Shown one piece after another: positions 28,563-37,583 of a DNA stretch of 64,000 nt. Position 1 is the first letter of the stretch, and every line of letters begins with the position of its first letter. The position numbers were made by a program, and so were the translations under genes. This DNA is from Brachybacterium vulturis. Lineage in GTDB: Bacteria > Actinomycetota > Actinomycetes > Actinomycetales > Dermabacteraceae. The stretch lies in the NCBI RefSeq assembly GCF_002407185.1, contig NZ_CP023563.1, positions 558,001-622,000 on the forward strand, given 5' to 3'. The notes under the pieces were generated by a model that was not told where the DNA came from, did not search any database, and was given only the letters and a program-made list of their open reading frames with translations.

Positions 28563-29575
28563 GTGATGCTCCGTCCGGTGCGCAGGGACTCGAGGGCGGC
28601 GTGGGAGATCTCCACGGCGAGGGCGCCGTCGGCCGCCTCCACCCGGGCGGGAGCACCTCCGGCGAGGGCGGTCGCGAAGTCGACGATCTCGGCCGTGTAG
28701 GGGTCCCTCACAGCGGAGACGTCCGGCAGGAAGCCGTCCCCGGTGGTGTGGCGGGCGGCGGCGACGGCGTCGAACACGATCCCCGGGTCGCCGGCGCTGT
28801 CGTACTGCAGGAGCCCGGCGTCCCCGGCGAGGTCGAAGGTATAGCGGAACTGCGTGCCCGGCGGGCCCCAGAAGCCGCGGCAATGGGAGAGCGCACCGGA
28901 CCGGTGGGTGAGCACCACATGCGCGGTGCGCACCGCGCTGTCGGAGGCGGCGATCGACTGCTGGGCAAAGACCCGCTGGACCGGGCCGGCCATCCACAGC
29001 GCCTGGTCGATGTCGTGGATCATCTGGTCCATGACGATGCCGCCGGAGAGCTCGTCGTCCGCGTACCAGGAGCGGTCCGGCAGGGAGCCGGTGCGCTCGA
29101 AGCGCAGGACGGCGAGGGTGCCCACGGCGCCGGTGTCGATCGCGCGCTTGGCCGCGGCGTACTGGGGGAAGTAGCGCACCACATGCGCCGGGAACAGCAG
29201 TCTGCCGGCACGGTCGGCCTGTTCGACGAGGTCGCGGGCCTCCGCGGGATCCAGGGCCAGCGGCTTCTCGCAGAGCACGTCCCTGCCGGCGTCCAGCGCG
29301 GCCCGCACGATCCCGGGATGCGAGGGGGTGGGGGTGCAGACGTCGACGACGTCCACCGCGGCCAGCAGCTGCTGGAGGCTGTCGTGCGCGGTGGCGCCGG
29401 CCTCGGCCGCGAACTGCTGGGCCCCGACCTCGCTGTGGCAGTGCAGCTCGGCGCCGACCTCCCTCCAGCCGGGCAGGTGAGCGCGGGCGATCCCACCGGT
29501 GCCGACGATCCCGACGCGGAGCGGACCCGGAGCGGCCGACGGGGCGGGGCTCCCGGGATGTGGAGAGGTGGTCAT
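28556..29575 (-). CDS. Gfo/Idh/MocA-family oxidoreductase (2)
   Basis: This is a 339-residue paralogue with a classical Rossmann motif VGIVGTGGIARAHLPGW, then VCTPTPSHPGIVRAAL and DVLCEKPLALDPAEARDLVE. The catalytic-domain histidine segment is GGIVMDQMIHDIDQALWMAG. The ATG at 29575 has GAGGAAGGA upstream; codons further up to 29665 are rejected. It is first in a two-gene minus-strand unit. No ABC or PTS sugar transporter adjoins it, so the physiological substrate (possibly a polyol or amino-sugar derivative) is unknown. Confidence 0.86.
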   Translation of the reverse strand: MTTSPHPGSPAPSAAPGPLRVGIVGTGGIARAHLPGWREVGAELHCHSEVGAQQFAAEAGATAHDSLQQLLAAVDVVDVCTPTPSHPGIVRAALDAGRDVLCEKPLALDPAEARDLVEQADRAGRLLFPAHVVRYFPQYAAAKRAIDTGAVGTLAVLRFERTGSLPDRSWYADDELSGGIVMDQMIHDIDQALWMAGPVQRVFAQQSIAASDSAVRTAHVVLTHRSGALSHCRGFWGPPGTQFRYTFDLAGDAGLLQYDSAGDPGIVFDAVAAARHTTGDGFLPDVSAVRDPYTAEIVDFATALAGGAPARVEAADGALAVEISHAALESLRTGRSITC

Positions 29576-29790
29576 GCGCGAGCGGTCCTTCCTCGAAGAG
29601 GGCGCCGGCACCCCGGTCGAGGGTGCCCGACGGTGCGACCGCGACGCGGCCACCATGCCATGCATGAGAGCACGCTACCAGCGTGGACAGTTTATGTAAC
29701 CCGGTTGTGGAATCAGAGGTGGGCGTGGCGTGGCCGGGACGGTCCCTGCCCACGGAGTCGCCGTCCCGGCCCACACACGCGGTTCCGAGC

Positions 29791-30957
29791 TCAGGCGACC
29801 AGCCCTGCCATATGGGTGAAGAGATCCGACTTGCCCTCGAACCCGATGCCGGGCAGCTCGGGCATCACGATGCGGCTGTCCTGCACCTGGACCCCGTCCG
29901 GGAAGCCGCCGAAGGGCTGGAACAAGTCCGGATAGGACTCGTTCCCGCCCAGGCCCAGGCCCGCGGCGATGTTCAGCGACATCTGGTGGCCGCCGTGCGG
30001 GACGCAGCGGCCCGGTGACCAGTCGTTCTCCCGGAGCATCTCGAGGGTGCGCAGGTACTCCACGAGCCCGTAGCTCAGCGCGCAGTCGAACTGCAGCCAG
30101 TCCCGGTCCCGGCGCATCCCTCCGTAGCGGATGAGGTTGCGGGAGTCCTGCATGGAGAACAGGTTCTCGCCGGTCGCGAGCGGGCCCCGGTAGACCTCGG
30201 CGACCGCGGCCTGCAGCTCGAAGTCCAGCGGATCGCCGGGCTCCTCATACCAGAACAGGTCGTAGTCCGAGAGCGCCTCCGCGTAGCGCAGCGCGGTCTC
30301 CCGATCGAAGCGCCCGTTGGCGTCCACCGCGAGTCGCTGACCGGGGCCGAGGACGTCCAGGACCGCGTCGATGCGCCGACGATCGGTGTCGAGATCGGCA
30401 CCGCCGATCTTCTTCTTCACCACCGAATAGCCGCGGTCGAGGTACCCACGCATCTCGTCCTGGAGGGCCTTCAGGTCCTGGCCCGGGTAGTAGTAGCCGC
30501 CCGCCGCATAGACGAAGACTTCCCGGTCGGGCGTGCCCTGCCCGTACCGCTCGGCGAGCAGCTGGTAGAGCGGCTTCTCCGCGATCTTGGCGACCGCGTC
30601 CCACACGGCCATGTCGATCGTGCCGACCGCCACCGAGCGCTCCCCGTGCCCGCCGGGCTTCTCGTTGCGCATCATCGCGGACCAGATCGCCGCTGGGTCC
30701 AGGTTCTCGCCGCTGGAGTCGATCAGCTCCTCGGGCTCGGTCTCGAGCACGCGGGGGATGAACCGCTCGCGCATCATCGATCCCTGGCCGTAGCGGCCGT
30801 TGGAGTTGAACCCGTAGCCGACCACGGGCCTGCCCTCGCGGACCACGTCGGTGACCACCGCGACCAGGCTGAGGTTCATCCGGCTGAAGTCGATGAAGGC
30901 GTTGCGGATCGGTGAGCTGATGGGGAACGTCTGCTCCCGGATGTCGAGGATCCTCAT
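29791..30957 (-). CDS. D(-)-tartrate dehydratase (enolase superfamily)
   Basis: This 388-residue enolase-superfamily member dehydrates D-tartrate to oxaloacetate. It closely follows the Bradyrhizobium TarD pattern as I remember it: GYGFNSNGRYGQGSMMRERF, GGYYYPGQDL, the KKK triad at 181-183, metal ligands in VDANGRFD (D212) and WYEEPGD (E239), TGENLFSMQD, and the acid/base H321 in CVPHGGHQMS. K183/H321 correspond to the catalytic K184/H322 of that enzyme with a one-residue shift. It is the last gene of the tartrate operon and overlaps the dehydrogenase stop by ATGA. Confidence 0.9.
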   Translation of the reverse strand: MRILDIREQTFPISSPIRNAFIDFSRMNLSLVAVVTDVVREGRPVVGYGFNSNGRYGQGSMMRERFIPRVLETEPEELIDSSGENLDPAAIWSAMMRNEKPGGHGERSVAVGTIDMAVWDAVAKIAEKPLYQLLAERYGQGTPDREVFVYAAGGYYYPGQDLKALQDEMRGYLDRGYSVVKKKIGGADLDTDRRRIDAVLDVLGPGQRLAVDANGRFDRETALRYAEALSDYDLFWYEEPGDPLDFELQAAVAEVYRGPLATGENLFSMQDSRNLIRYGGMRRDRDWLQFDCALSYGLVEYLRTLEMLRENDWSPGRCVPHGGHQMSLNIAAGLGLGGNESYPDLFQPFGGFPDGVQVQDSRIVMPELPGIGFEGKSDLFTHMAGLVA

Positions 30958-32033
30958 GCCGCCACCTCCGTCCGGGCGAGGGCCGTGAGGAGCTCGGCGG
31001 TGACCTCCTGCGTCGAGGCGGTGCCGCCCAGGTCCGGGGTGCGGGCACCGGTGTCGGCGAGGACGCTCGAGATCGCCGCCATCACGTCGGCCGCTGCCTG
31101 CGGGTGTCCGAGATGGTCGAGCATCATGGCGCCCGTCCAGACCTGCCCGAGCGGGTTGGCCGCGCCGGTCCCGGCGATGTCCGGTGCCGAGCCGTGCACG
31201 GGCTCGAACATCGAGGGGTGCTCCCCCTCCGGGTTGAGGTTCGCCGAGGGCGCGATGCCGATGCTGCCGATGATCGCCGCCCCCAGATCGGTGAGGATGT
31301 CACCGAAGAGGTTCGAGGCGACGACCACGTCGAACCGGCCCGGATCGAGCACGAACATCGCCGCCAGCGCGTCGATGTGGTACTCGCTGGTCTCGACGTC
31401 GCGATGCTCCGCCGCGAGCTCCCGGAAGATCTCGTCCCAGAAGGGCATCGTGTGGATGATCCCGTTGGACTTCGTGGCCGAGGCCAGCCTCCCGCTCCGG
31501 CACTGCGCGAGGTCGAAGGCGTAGCGCATCACCCGGTCCACTCCCCGACGGGTGAAGACCGAGTCCTGGATCGCGAGCTCCTCGGGCGTTCCCCGGTAGA
31601 GCCGGCCGCCGGTCTCCGAGTACTCCCCCTCGTTGTTCTCCCGCACCACCAGGAAGTCGATGCCGCCTGCGGGCACATCACGCAGCGGGCTGTCGATCCC
31701 CGGCAGGAGGGTGACCGGCCGCAGGTTGACGTACTGGCGGAAGGCGCGACGGATCGGGACCAGCAGCCCCCACAGGGAGACGTGGTCCGGCACCCCGGGG
31801 TAGCCCACGGCCCCGAGGAAGATCTGGTCGTGCTCGGCGAGGACCTCGAGGCCGTTCTCGGGCATCATCCGCCCGGTGCGGGCGTAGTACTCGCAGGACC
31901 AGTCGAACTCGTTCCAGTCGAAGCGGATGCCGTGACGGGAGCCGACCGCGTCGAGGACCTGCTGGGCGGCGGGCACGACCTCGGTGCCGATGCCGTCGCC
32001 TGGGATCGTGGCGATCCGATACGTGGATGTCAT
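30954..32033 (-). CDS. Tartrate dehydrogenase / D-malate dehydrogenase family (1)
   Basis: This 359-residue isopropylmalate-dehydrogenase-type enzyme has YRIATIPGDGIGTEVVPAAQ, the long LLPGIDSPLRDVPAGGIDFL loop that distinguishes tartrate/D-malate dehydrogenases (TtuC/DmlA) from LeuB, VVRENNEGEYSETGGR, and the metal-site SNLFGDILTDLGAA. NAD-linked oxidation of tartrate or D-malate is expected. It overlaps the dehydratase gene by ATGA and lies downstream of tctB. A second paralogue (35329-36456) leads the operon. Confidence 0.88.
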   Translation of the reverse strand: MTSTYRIATIPGDGIGTEVVPAAQQVLDAVGSRHGIRFDWNEFDWSCEYYARTGRMMPENGLEVLAEHDQIFLGAVGYPGVPDHVSLWGLLVPIRRAFRQYVNLRPVTLLPGIDSPLRDVPAGGIDFLVVRENNEGEYSETGGRLYRGTPEELAIQDSVFTRRGVDRVMRYAFDLAQCRSGRLASATKSNGIIHTMPFWDEIFRELAAEHRDVETSEYHIDALAAMFVLDPGRFDVVVASNLFGDILTDLGAAIIGSIGIAPSANLNPEGEHPSMFEPVHGSAPDIAGTGAANPLGQVWTGAMMLDHLGHPQAAADVMAAISSVLADTGARTPDLGGTASTQEVTAELLTALARTEVAA

Positions 32034-32095
32034 GATGAGTTTTCTCCTCAGGGTGGGATGGCGTCCGGCAGGCGCCGGTGCGGTGCAGGGACGGC

Positions 32096-32569
32096 TCAGA
32101 ACGCGGGGCCCGGGAGCCTGACGTAGAGAACCTCGGTGAAGACGAGATAGACGGCGCCGACGACGACTGCGGCGATGAGGACATCCAGCAGGAGGCCGCG
32201 GATCCCGGGCCTGCTCCGTCGCATCGCGAGCGCCGTGAACAGGAAGAAGACGACGCCGCTGAGGACGTAGCCGAGGAAGGGGAGCGCGGCGATCCAGGCC
32301 ACCAGCAGCACGCCGGCCGTCACCAGCCCGCGCACCGGCAGGGCGTCCTCCTCCTCGTCCGCATCGGTGCCGCCGACGTGACGGCGCAGCACTCCGAGCA
32401 CCAGCAGCAGCACACCCAGCGCACCGAAGATGATGATGATCGGATCCGCCCAGGCTCCACCGAACTCGGTGGTGTGGCTCCGCTGGATCCAGAAAGCGGC
32501 GGCGATGCCGACGGTCACGACGCCGACGGCGATGTTGATCCTGTCCGTATTGGTCATGGGGGTGTCCAT
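32096..32569 (-). CDS. tctB: Tripartite tricarboxylate transporter small membrane subunit TctB
   Basis: This 157-residue protein has four predicted membrane helices (INIAVGVVTVGIAAAFWI; PIIIIFGALGVLLLVLGVL; GLVTAGVLLVAWIAALPFLG; LLLDVLIAAVVVGAVYLVF) and an acidic cytoplasmic loop (DADEEEDAL), as in TctB. The ATG at 32569 is one base after the tctA stop, with AAGGAG inside the tctA end. The order here is C-A-B, whereas the archetype is C-B-A. Confidence 0.85.
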   Translation of the reverse strand: MDTPMTNTDRINIAVGVVTVGIAAAFWIQRSHTTEFGGAWADPIIIIFGALGVLLLVLGVLRRHVGGTDADEEEDALPVRGLVTAGVLLVAWIAALPFLGYVLSGVVFFLFTALAMRRSRPGIRGLLLDVLIAAVVVGAVYLVFTEVLYVRLPGPAF

Positions 32570-32570
32570 G

Positions 32571-34136
32571 TCACTCCTTCGTGGTGGAGTCGGAGAGGTG
32601 CGCGTCGCTCGCGGAGGTGGGCTCCGCTCCGCCGTCCGCCCTCTGGCGCTTGCGGCGGGCGCTCAGCATCGGCAGCAGGACGCTCGCCAGGGTGAGCACG
32701 ATCAGCACGATGCTGAGCGGGCGGGTGAAGAAGGTCAGCCACGGGATCGCCTCGCCCTTCGCGGTGAGCAGGCCCTGCACGAATCCGGTCTCGGCGATGG
32801 TGCCGAGGATCAGGCCGAGGACGATCGGGGCGGCGCTGATCCCCGCGAGGGAGAGGAAGTACGCCAGCACCCCGAGGACCAGCATGATCACCACATCGAC
32901 CAGGGAGTTCCGCACAGCGTAGGAGCCGACGATGGTCAGCACCATGATGAACGGGGCGAGATACCGGGTGGGCATCGCGACCACCCCGCGCTGCAGGGCG
33001 CGCCCGCCGATGAGGCCGACGGGCACCATCATCACGGCGGAGACGGCCAGGGCGATGATGAAGGTGTAGACCAGGTCGCCGGAGGAGGTGAACAGCTCCG
33101 CGCCGGGACGCAGCCCGTGCAGCAGCAGCACGCCGATGATGATGGCGTCCGGCGGGGTGCCGGGAACCCCCAGAGTCAGAGTCGGGATCATACCGCCGCC
33201 GACTGTGCCGTTGTTCGCGGACTCCGCCGCGACGACGCCATCGACCTCGCCCTTGCCGTAGGTCTCCGGATGCGGGGAGACGCGCTTGGCCTCGCTGTAG
33301 GCGACGAGGTTGGCGACGCTGCCACCGGCGCCGGGCATGATGCCGACGACGGTCCCGATGATGCTCGACCGGATGAGGTTGCCGGGCTTCGACAGGACCC
33401 GACGGAGCATCGCACCGAGGCCCTGACGGTCCTCGTCGACGTCGAGCATCTCCGCGGAGCGGCCCTTGCGGGCGATGAGGCGGATGACCTCCGGGATGGT
33501 GAACAGGCCCACCATGGCCGGGACCAGCGGGATCCCGCCCTGGAGCATGGGCTCGCCGAAGGTGAAGCGGACATCGCCGCCGACGGGGGCGATGCCGATC
33601 AGCGCGAGCATCAGTCCCAGGGCACCGCCGATCAGCCCTTTGAGGCTCGAGCCGGCGGACATCGAGATGATGATCGTCAGTCCGAAGACCGCCACCCAGA
33701 AGTACTCCTGCGGGCCGAAGCGCAGAGAGAACTCTGCCAGCGGCGGCGCGAGGAAGATCAGTGCGATGACGCCGATGATGCCGCCGAAGAAGGAGCCCAT
33801 GGTCGCGCCGACCACGGCGAGCTCGCTCTTGCCCTTCTTCGTCATCGGGAAGCCCTCGAGCGCGGTGGCGACCGATGACGGGGTGCCGGGGGCGTTGACC
33901 AGGATCGCGGTGAAGGATCCGCCGTAGATGGCGCCCATGTAGAAGGCCCCGAGGAGGACCAGGGCGGCGGTCGGATCCATGACGAAGGTGAAGGGGACCA
34001 GGAGCGCCAGTCCCATGGTGGCGCTGAGGCCGGGCATGGCGCCGATGGCCATTCCGGCGACGGTGCCGACCAGTACGAGCAGGAGCATCGACGGGGCCAG
34101 GTTGTTGGCGATGCCGACGCCGAGGAGTTCGAACAT
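32571..34136 (-). CDS. tctA: Tripartite tricarboxylate transporter large permease TctA
   Basis: This 521-residue, multi-spanning permease carries the TctA signatures GAMPGLSATMGLALLVPFTF near the N-terminus, GSFTAILVNAPGTPSSVATA, and the second copy GIMPGAGGSVANLVAYSEAK. It is the secondary transporter of the TTT system, driven by the proton or sodium gradient. It lies between tctC (66-base gap with a hairpin) and tctB. The tartrate enzymes around it point to tartrate or malate uptake. Confidence 0.95.
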   Translation of the reverse strand: MFELLGVGIANNLAPSMLLLVLVGTVAGMAIGAMPGLSATMGLALLVPFTFVMDPTAALVLLGAFYMGAIYGGSFTAILVNAPGTPSSVATALEGFPMTKKGKSELAVVGATMGSFFGGIIGVIALIFLAPPLAEFSLRFGPQEYFWVAVFGLTIIISMSAGSSLKGLIGGALGLMLALIGIAPVGGDVRFTFGEPMLQGGIPLVPAMVGLFTIPEVIRLIARKGRSAEMLDVDEDRQGLGAMLRRVLSKPGNLIRSSIIGTVVGIMPGAGGSVANLVAYSEAKRVSPHPETYGKGEVDGVVAAESANNGTVGGGMIPTLTLGVPGTPPDAIIIGVLLLHGLRPGAELFTSSGDLVYTFIIALAVSAVMMVPVGLIGGRALQRGVVAMPTRYLAPFIMVLTIVGSYAVRNSLVDVVIMLVLGVLAYFLSLAGISAAPIVLGLILGTIAETGFVQGLLTAKGEAIPWLTFFTRPLSIVLIVLTLASVLLPMLSARRKRQRADGGAEPTSASDAHLSDSTTKE

Positions 34137-34154
34137 GAGGTCTCCGATCGGGGT

Positions 34155-34180
34155 CGTCCCCGCGCTTCCGCGCGGGGACG
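34155..34180. terminator. Intercistronic hairpin between tctC and tctA
   Basis: A perfect 11-base stem (CGTCCCCGCGC / GCGCGGGGACG) with loop TTCC lies in the 66-base gap after tctC. Reading on the minus strand it can act as an attenuator or as a 3' stabiliser that raises binding-protein mRNA relative to the permease genes. A full terminator is unlikely because the downstream genes have no evident promoter. Confidence 0.6.
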
Positions 34181-34202
34181 ACAGGGGGGTGGGCAGGGTC
34201 GG

Positions 34203-35183
34203 TCAGGCCTCTTCGAGGTCTCCGAGGAGCTCGGTGAGGACCTCCTTGCGCTCCTGCGTGAACTCGGTGGCCTCCTCCGGCCCCATGTTCTCCAGCACGA
34301 ACAGCTGCTCGTTGAACTTCTCGACCAGCTCGGGATCCTGATTGACCTCTTCGATCGCCGCAGCGAGCTCCCCGACGATGGCGTCCGGGGTGTCCGGAGG
34401 CACTGCGACGCCTCGATAGGCGCCGCCCACCAGGTCGACCTCCTGCGAGGTAAAGGTGGGGATGTCCGGGATCTGCTCCATCGGCTCCTCGGTCGCGACA
34501 CCGAGCACCCGGACCTGATCGCCGAGCTGGTTGATCATCGGGGTGTACGTCATCAGCGCATCGACGTGACCGCCGAGCAGTGCCGGGGTGGCGGCACCGG
34601 TGCCCGAGAACGGCGTGTAGGTCGTGTCGATGCCCGCGGCCTCGTTGAGCTGGAGCACGCCGATGTGGTTGGCCCCGTAGGTCCCGCTGCCGCCGACTGA
34701 GATCGCACCCGGGTCCGCCTTCGCCGCGGCGATGAAGTCGTCGAGGGTCTTGTACGGGCTGTCCGCGGGGACCATGAGAACGTTCGGCGTCGACTGGAAG
34801 ATGTAGACCTGCTTGAGCTGCTCGGTCTCGTATCCCGCGTCGTCGCGCATCATGGGCTGCACGATGATGTGCGGCAGGTTGTGTCCCATGATCGTGTAGC
34901 CGTCAGGCGCCGTCCGCGTCAGCTCGGACCAACCGAGTGCACCACCGCCTCCCGGTTTATTGGTGATCGAGATGTCCACGCCGAGGGCTTCCTGGAGCGG
35001 TGCCTGCTGCAGTCGGGCGGTGATGTCGGATTCGCCGCCGGCGTCGAAGGCGATGACGTAGTCGATCGGACGCTCGGGATAGTTCGCGGCGGCCTCCTCG
35101 CCGCCTCCGGCTGAGGAGCCGCAGCCGACGAGGAGTGCACCTGTGGCCAGGGTGGCCATGGTGGCCTTGGCTATGCGTTTCAT
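34203..35183 (-). CDS. tctC: Tripartite tricarboxylate transporter substrate-binding protein TctC (lipoprotein)
   Basis: This 326-residue Bug-type solute receptor has the lipoprotein signal MKRIAKATMATLATGALLVG followed by the lipobox cysteine (LVGC). The mature protein starts with a Gly/Ala/Glu linker, then YPERPIDYVIAFDAGGESDI, NKPGGGGALGWSELTRTAPD, GYTIMGHN and VGGSGTYGANHIGVLQL, the conserved ligand-pocket loops. The ATG at 35183 follows GGAGGATCACGG. It captures tartrate or a similar dicarboxylate outside the membrane for TctAB. Confidence 0.92.
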   Translation of the reverse strand: MKRIAKATMATLATGALLVGCGSSAGGGEEAAANYPERPIDYVIAFDAGGESDITARLQQAPLQEALGVDISITNKPGGGGALGWSELTRTAPDGYTIMGHNLPHIIVQPMMRDDAGYETEQLKQVYIFQSTPNVLMVPADSPYKTLDDFIAAAKADPGAISVGGSGTYGANHIGVLQLNEAAGIDTTYTPFSGTGAATPALLGGHVDALMTYTPMINQLGDQVRVLGVATEEPMEQIPDIPTFTSQEVDLVGGAYRGVAVPPDTPDAIVGELAAAIEEVNQDPELVEKFNEQLFVLENMGPEEATEFTQERKEVLTELLGDLEEA

Positions 35184-35328
35184 CCGTGATCCTCCATTGG
35201 ATCGTTGTCGGCGCTCCGGAGCCGGTGCATGCGCACAGCGGGTCCGGTGATCCGTCCTCGGATCGGTGCCGGCGAGTTGCTGGGTGGTCGATCAGGTGGT
35301 GCGGTCGAGCTCGGGCAGGCGCCGGGCC

Positions 35329-36456
35329 TCAAGACAGGGCGACCACCTCCTCCGTCTCCGATGCGCGCTGGTCCTCTCGCAGCGCGGAGACCAGAGCCTC
35401 GGTGACCTGAGCCGTCGTCGCGACCCCTCCGAGGTCCTTCGGCAGGATGCCGGCCCCGGTCGTCGCGTCGATCGCTGCCAGGACGGCGCGAGCCGCTGCC
35501 GGCTCTCCGAGATGCTCGAGCATGAGTGCCGCACTGGCGACCGCGCCGATGGGGTTCGCGATGCCCTGCCCCACGATGTCGGGAGCCGACCCGTGGACCG
35601 GCTCGAACATCGAGGGGTAGCGTCGATCCGGATTAAGGTTCGCGCTGGCGGCGATGCCGAGGCTGCCGGCCAGTGCCGACCCCAGATCCGAGAGGATGTC
35701 GGCGTGGAGGTTGGAGGCGACGACCACCGAGAGCTGCTCGGGATGGAGCACGAACTTCGCGCTCATCGCGTCGACCAGGACGCTCTCGGTCTCGACGTCA
35801 GGATAGTCCTTCGCGACGCGAGTGAACACCTCGTCCCAAAGGACCATCCCGTACTGCTGTGCGTTGGACTTGGTGACGCTGGAGACCTTCGTGACCGGTC
35901 GGGTCCTGGCCAGGTCGAAGGCGAAGCGGATGATCCGCTCGCAGCCCTTCTCGGTGTGGAGGCTGGTCTGGACCGCGACCTCGTTGCCGGGTCCGCGCCC
36001 GCTCAGATTGCGTCCTCCGAATCCGGCGTACTCGCCCTCGCTGTTCTCCCTCACCACCACCCATTCCAGCTCCGTGGTGTCTGCCTTGCGCAGCGGCGAG
36101 GACACTCCCGGCAGGAACGAGACCGGGCGGATGTTCGCCCACTGGTCGAAGGGCTGGGTGATCGCCAGGCGCAGGCCCCACAAGCTCACATGATCCGGCA
36201 CCTCCGGACCGCCCACGGCGCCGAAGTAGATCGCGTCGTGCTCGGCGAGCTGCTCGAGGCCGCCCTCGGGGACGTAGTGACCGTGCTCGAGATAGTAGTG
36301 CGAGCTCCAGGGGAACTCAGTGACCTCGAAGGCGATCTCCCCGTTCGAGAGTTCGGAGACCGTCCGGAGAACCTGCAGCCCGGCATCGATCACCTCCCGG
36401 CCGATGCCGTCGCCGGGGATGGAGGCGATCCGATAGATGCGTGCCGTGCTGTTCAT
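35329..36456 (-). CDS. Tartrate dehydrogenase / D-malate dehydrogenase family (2)
   Basis: This 375-residue paralogue of the enzyme at 30954-32033 has IYRIASIPGDGIGREVIDAG, FLPGVSSPLRKADTTELEWV, VVRENSEGEYAGFGGRNLSG and metal-site SNLHADILSDLGSAL. The last motif has His where paralogue 1 has Phe-Gly. The start is ATG 36456 with CCGGAG upstream; codons up to 36495 are rejected. It leads the tartrate operon directly behind the LysR-controlled promoter. Two non-identical copies suggest different substrates, for example L-tartrate versus D-malate, which is a guess. Confidence 0.86.
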   Translation of the reverse strand: MNSTARIYRIASIPGDGIGREVIDAGLQVLRTVSELSNGEIAFEVTEFPWSSHYYLEHGHYVPEGGLEQLAEHDAIYFGAVGGPEVPDHVSLWGLRLAITQPFDQWANIRPVSFLPGVSSPLRKADTTELEWVVVRENSEGEYAGFGGRNLSGRGPGNEVAVQTSLHTEKGCERIIRFAFDLARTRPVTKVSSVTKSNAQQYGMVLWDEVFTRVAKDYPDVETESVLVDAMSAKFVLHPEQLSVVVASNLHADILSDLGSALAGSLGIAASANLNPDRRYPSMFEPVHGSAPDIVGQGIANPIGAVASAALMLEHLGEPAAARAVLAAIDATTGAGILPKDLGGVATTAQVTEALVSALREDQRASETEEVVALS

Positions 36457-36522
36457 GGAGACTCCGGGTCGTGGCGGGTTGGTCCCGTCATTCAAGCGGT
36501 CGGAGTCGCGGACGGTCCAAGA

Positions 36523-36556
36523 CTAATATGCAATGCATCACATAGGCGATCCCTAT
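36523..36556 (-). promoter_or_regulatory. LysR-controlled tartrate operon promoter with ATAGG dyad
   Basis: The interrupted palindrome ATAGG-N5-CCTAT (36542-36556) lies about where the -35 would be for a minus-strand -10 TATTAG (36523-36528), which has no good -35 of its own. This is the arrangement expected for LysR-type activation. TTCC-GAA-GGAA near 36624 may be a second site next to lysR. Confidence 0.5.
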
Positions 36557-36650
36557 GGACGGTGCTGTCCGTCTATCCGTAAGAGCTGGTCGACGGCGCG
36601 TTCCTCGAGAAATGCATACGTGTTTCCGAAGGAACCCGTAGTGTCGGAGC

Positions 36651-37562
36651 ATGGATGCGCGTCAGCTCGAGTACTTCCTCGCCGTCGTGGACGAAGGCGG
36701 CGTGGGGGCCGCGGCCGAGAAGCTCTTCGTCGCGCAGCCCTCCGTCTCCCAAGCACTGAGATCGCTCCAGCGCGACCTCGGTACCGAACTGTTCACCCGC
36801 ACCGGACGCCGACTGCAACTGACCCCCGCGGGAGAAGCCCTCATCGCTCCGGCCCGCCAGGTCACGCACTGGATGGAGCTGTCGCGCGCGCACGTCGATG
36901 CGGTGAACGGGCTGCGCACGGGGCGTCTGGTGCTGGCCACGATGCCGTCCCAGGCGGTCTATCCCCTGCCGTCGATCATCGACCGCTATGTGCGGAAGTA
37001 TCCGATGATCCAGACCTCAATCCGGGCGGCCGGGACCCCGCGGGAGGTGATGTCCCTGGTCCGCTCCGGTGGTGTCGACCTGGGAATCATGGCCGTCACG
37101 GATCCCGTGGATTCGGGGGACCTCGTCCTCCACCCGCTCCTGCGACAAAGCTTCATCGTGATCTCGTCCAAGAACGTCGATCTCCCCGCACAGGGGCCGC
37201 TGAGCTACGCCCAGCTGGAGGGCCAGCGCCTGATCATCGGCCAGCCCGGCACGGGGATGCGTCGCGTCGCGGACCAGGTCATCGCCACGAATCGCTCTAC
37301 GATCGCCGTGGTGGAGACCGAGCACCGCGAAGCGATCCTCCCCATGGTGATCAACGGGACCGGCATCGCCGTGATCGCCGATGCCTGGCGCGGCCTCGCC
37401 AAGGAGTCGGGTCTCGTGGTGCACGACCTCGACACCCCCGAGTTCCTCGATGGCTCGATCGTCCATCGCGACGTCGATCTCACTCCGGCCGCGCGCGCCT
37501 TCCTCCTGCTCTCCGGCGCACAGCTGACGGGCGCACCGACGCGAGGTCGAGAGGCCTCGTGA
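36651..37562 (+). CDS. LysR-family transcriptional regulator (tartrate operon)
   Basis: This 303-residue LysR regulator has the helix-turn-helix region MDARQLEYFLAVVDEGGVGA through EKLFVAQPSVSQALRSLQRD and an effector domain with GRLVLATMPSQAVYPLPSII and RSGGVDLGIMAVTDPV. It is divergent from the tartrate/TTT operon across 194 bases. The ATG at 36651 has no ribosome site but follows a TAGTGT -10 by 6 bases, which indicates a leaderless transcript. It is the probable tartrate-responsive activator. Confidence 0.9.
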   Translation: MDARQLEYFLAVVDEGGVGAAAEKLFVAQPSVSQALRSLQRDLGTELFTRTGRRLQLTPAGEALIAPARQVTHWMELSRAHVDAVNGLRTGRLVLATMPSQAVYPLPSIIDRYVRKYPMIQTSIRAAGTPREVMSLVRSGGVDLGIMAVTDPVDSGDLVLHPLLRQSFIVISSKNVDLPAQGPLSYAQLEGQRLIIGQPGTGMRRVADQVIATNRSTIAVVETEHREAILPMVINGTGIAVIADAWRGLAKESGLVVHDLDTPEFLDGSIVHRDVDLTPAARAFLLLSGAQLTGAPTRGREAS

Positions 37563-37583
37563 GGTGCGCCGGGCTCGCGCCGC

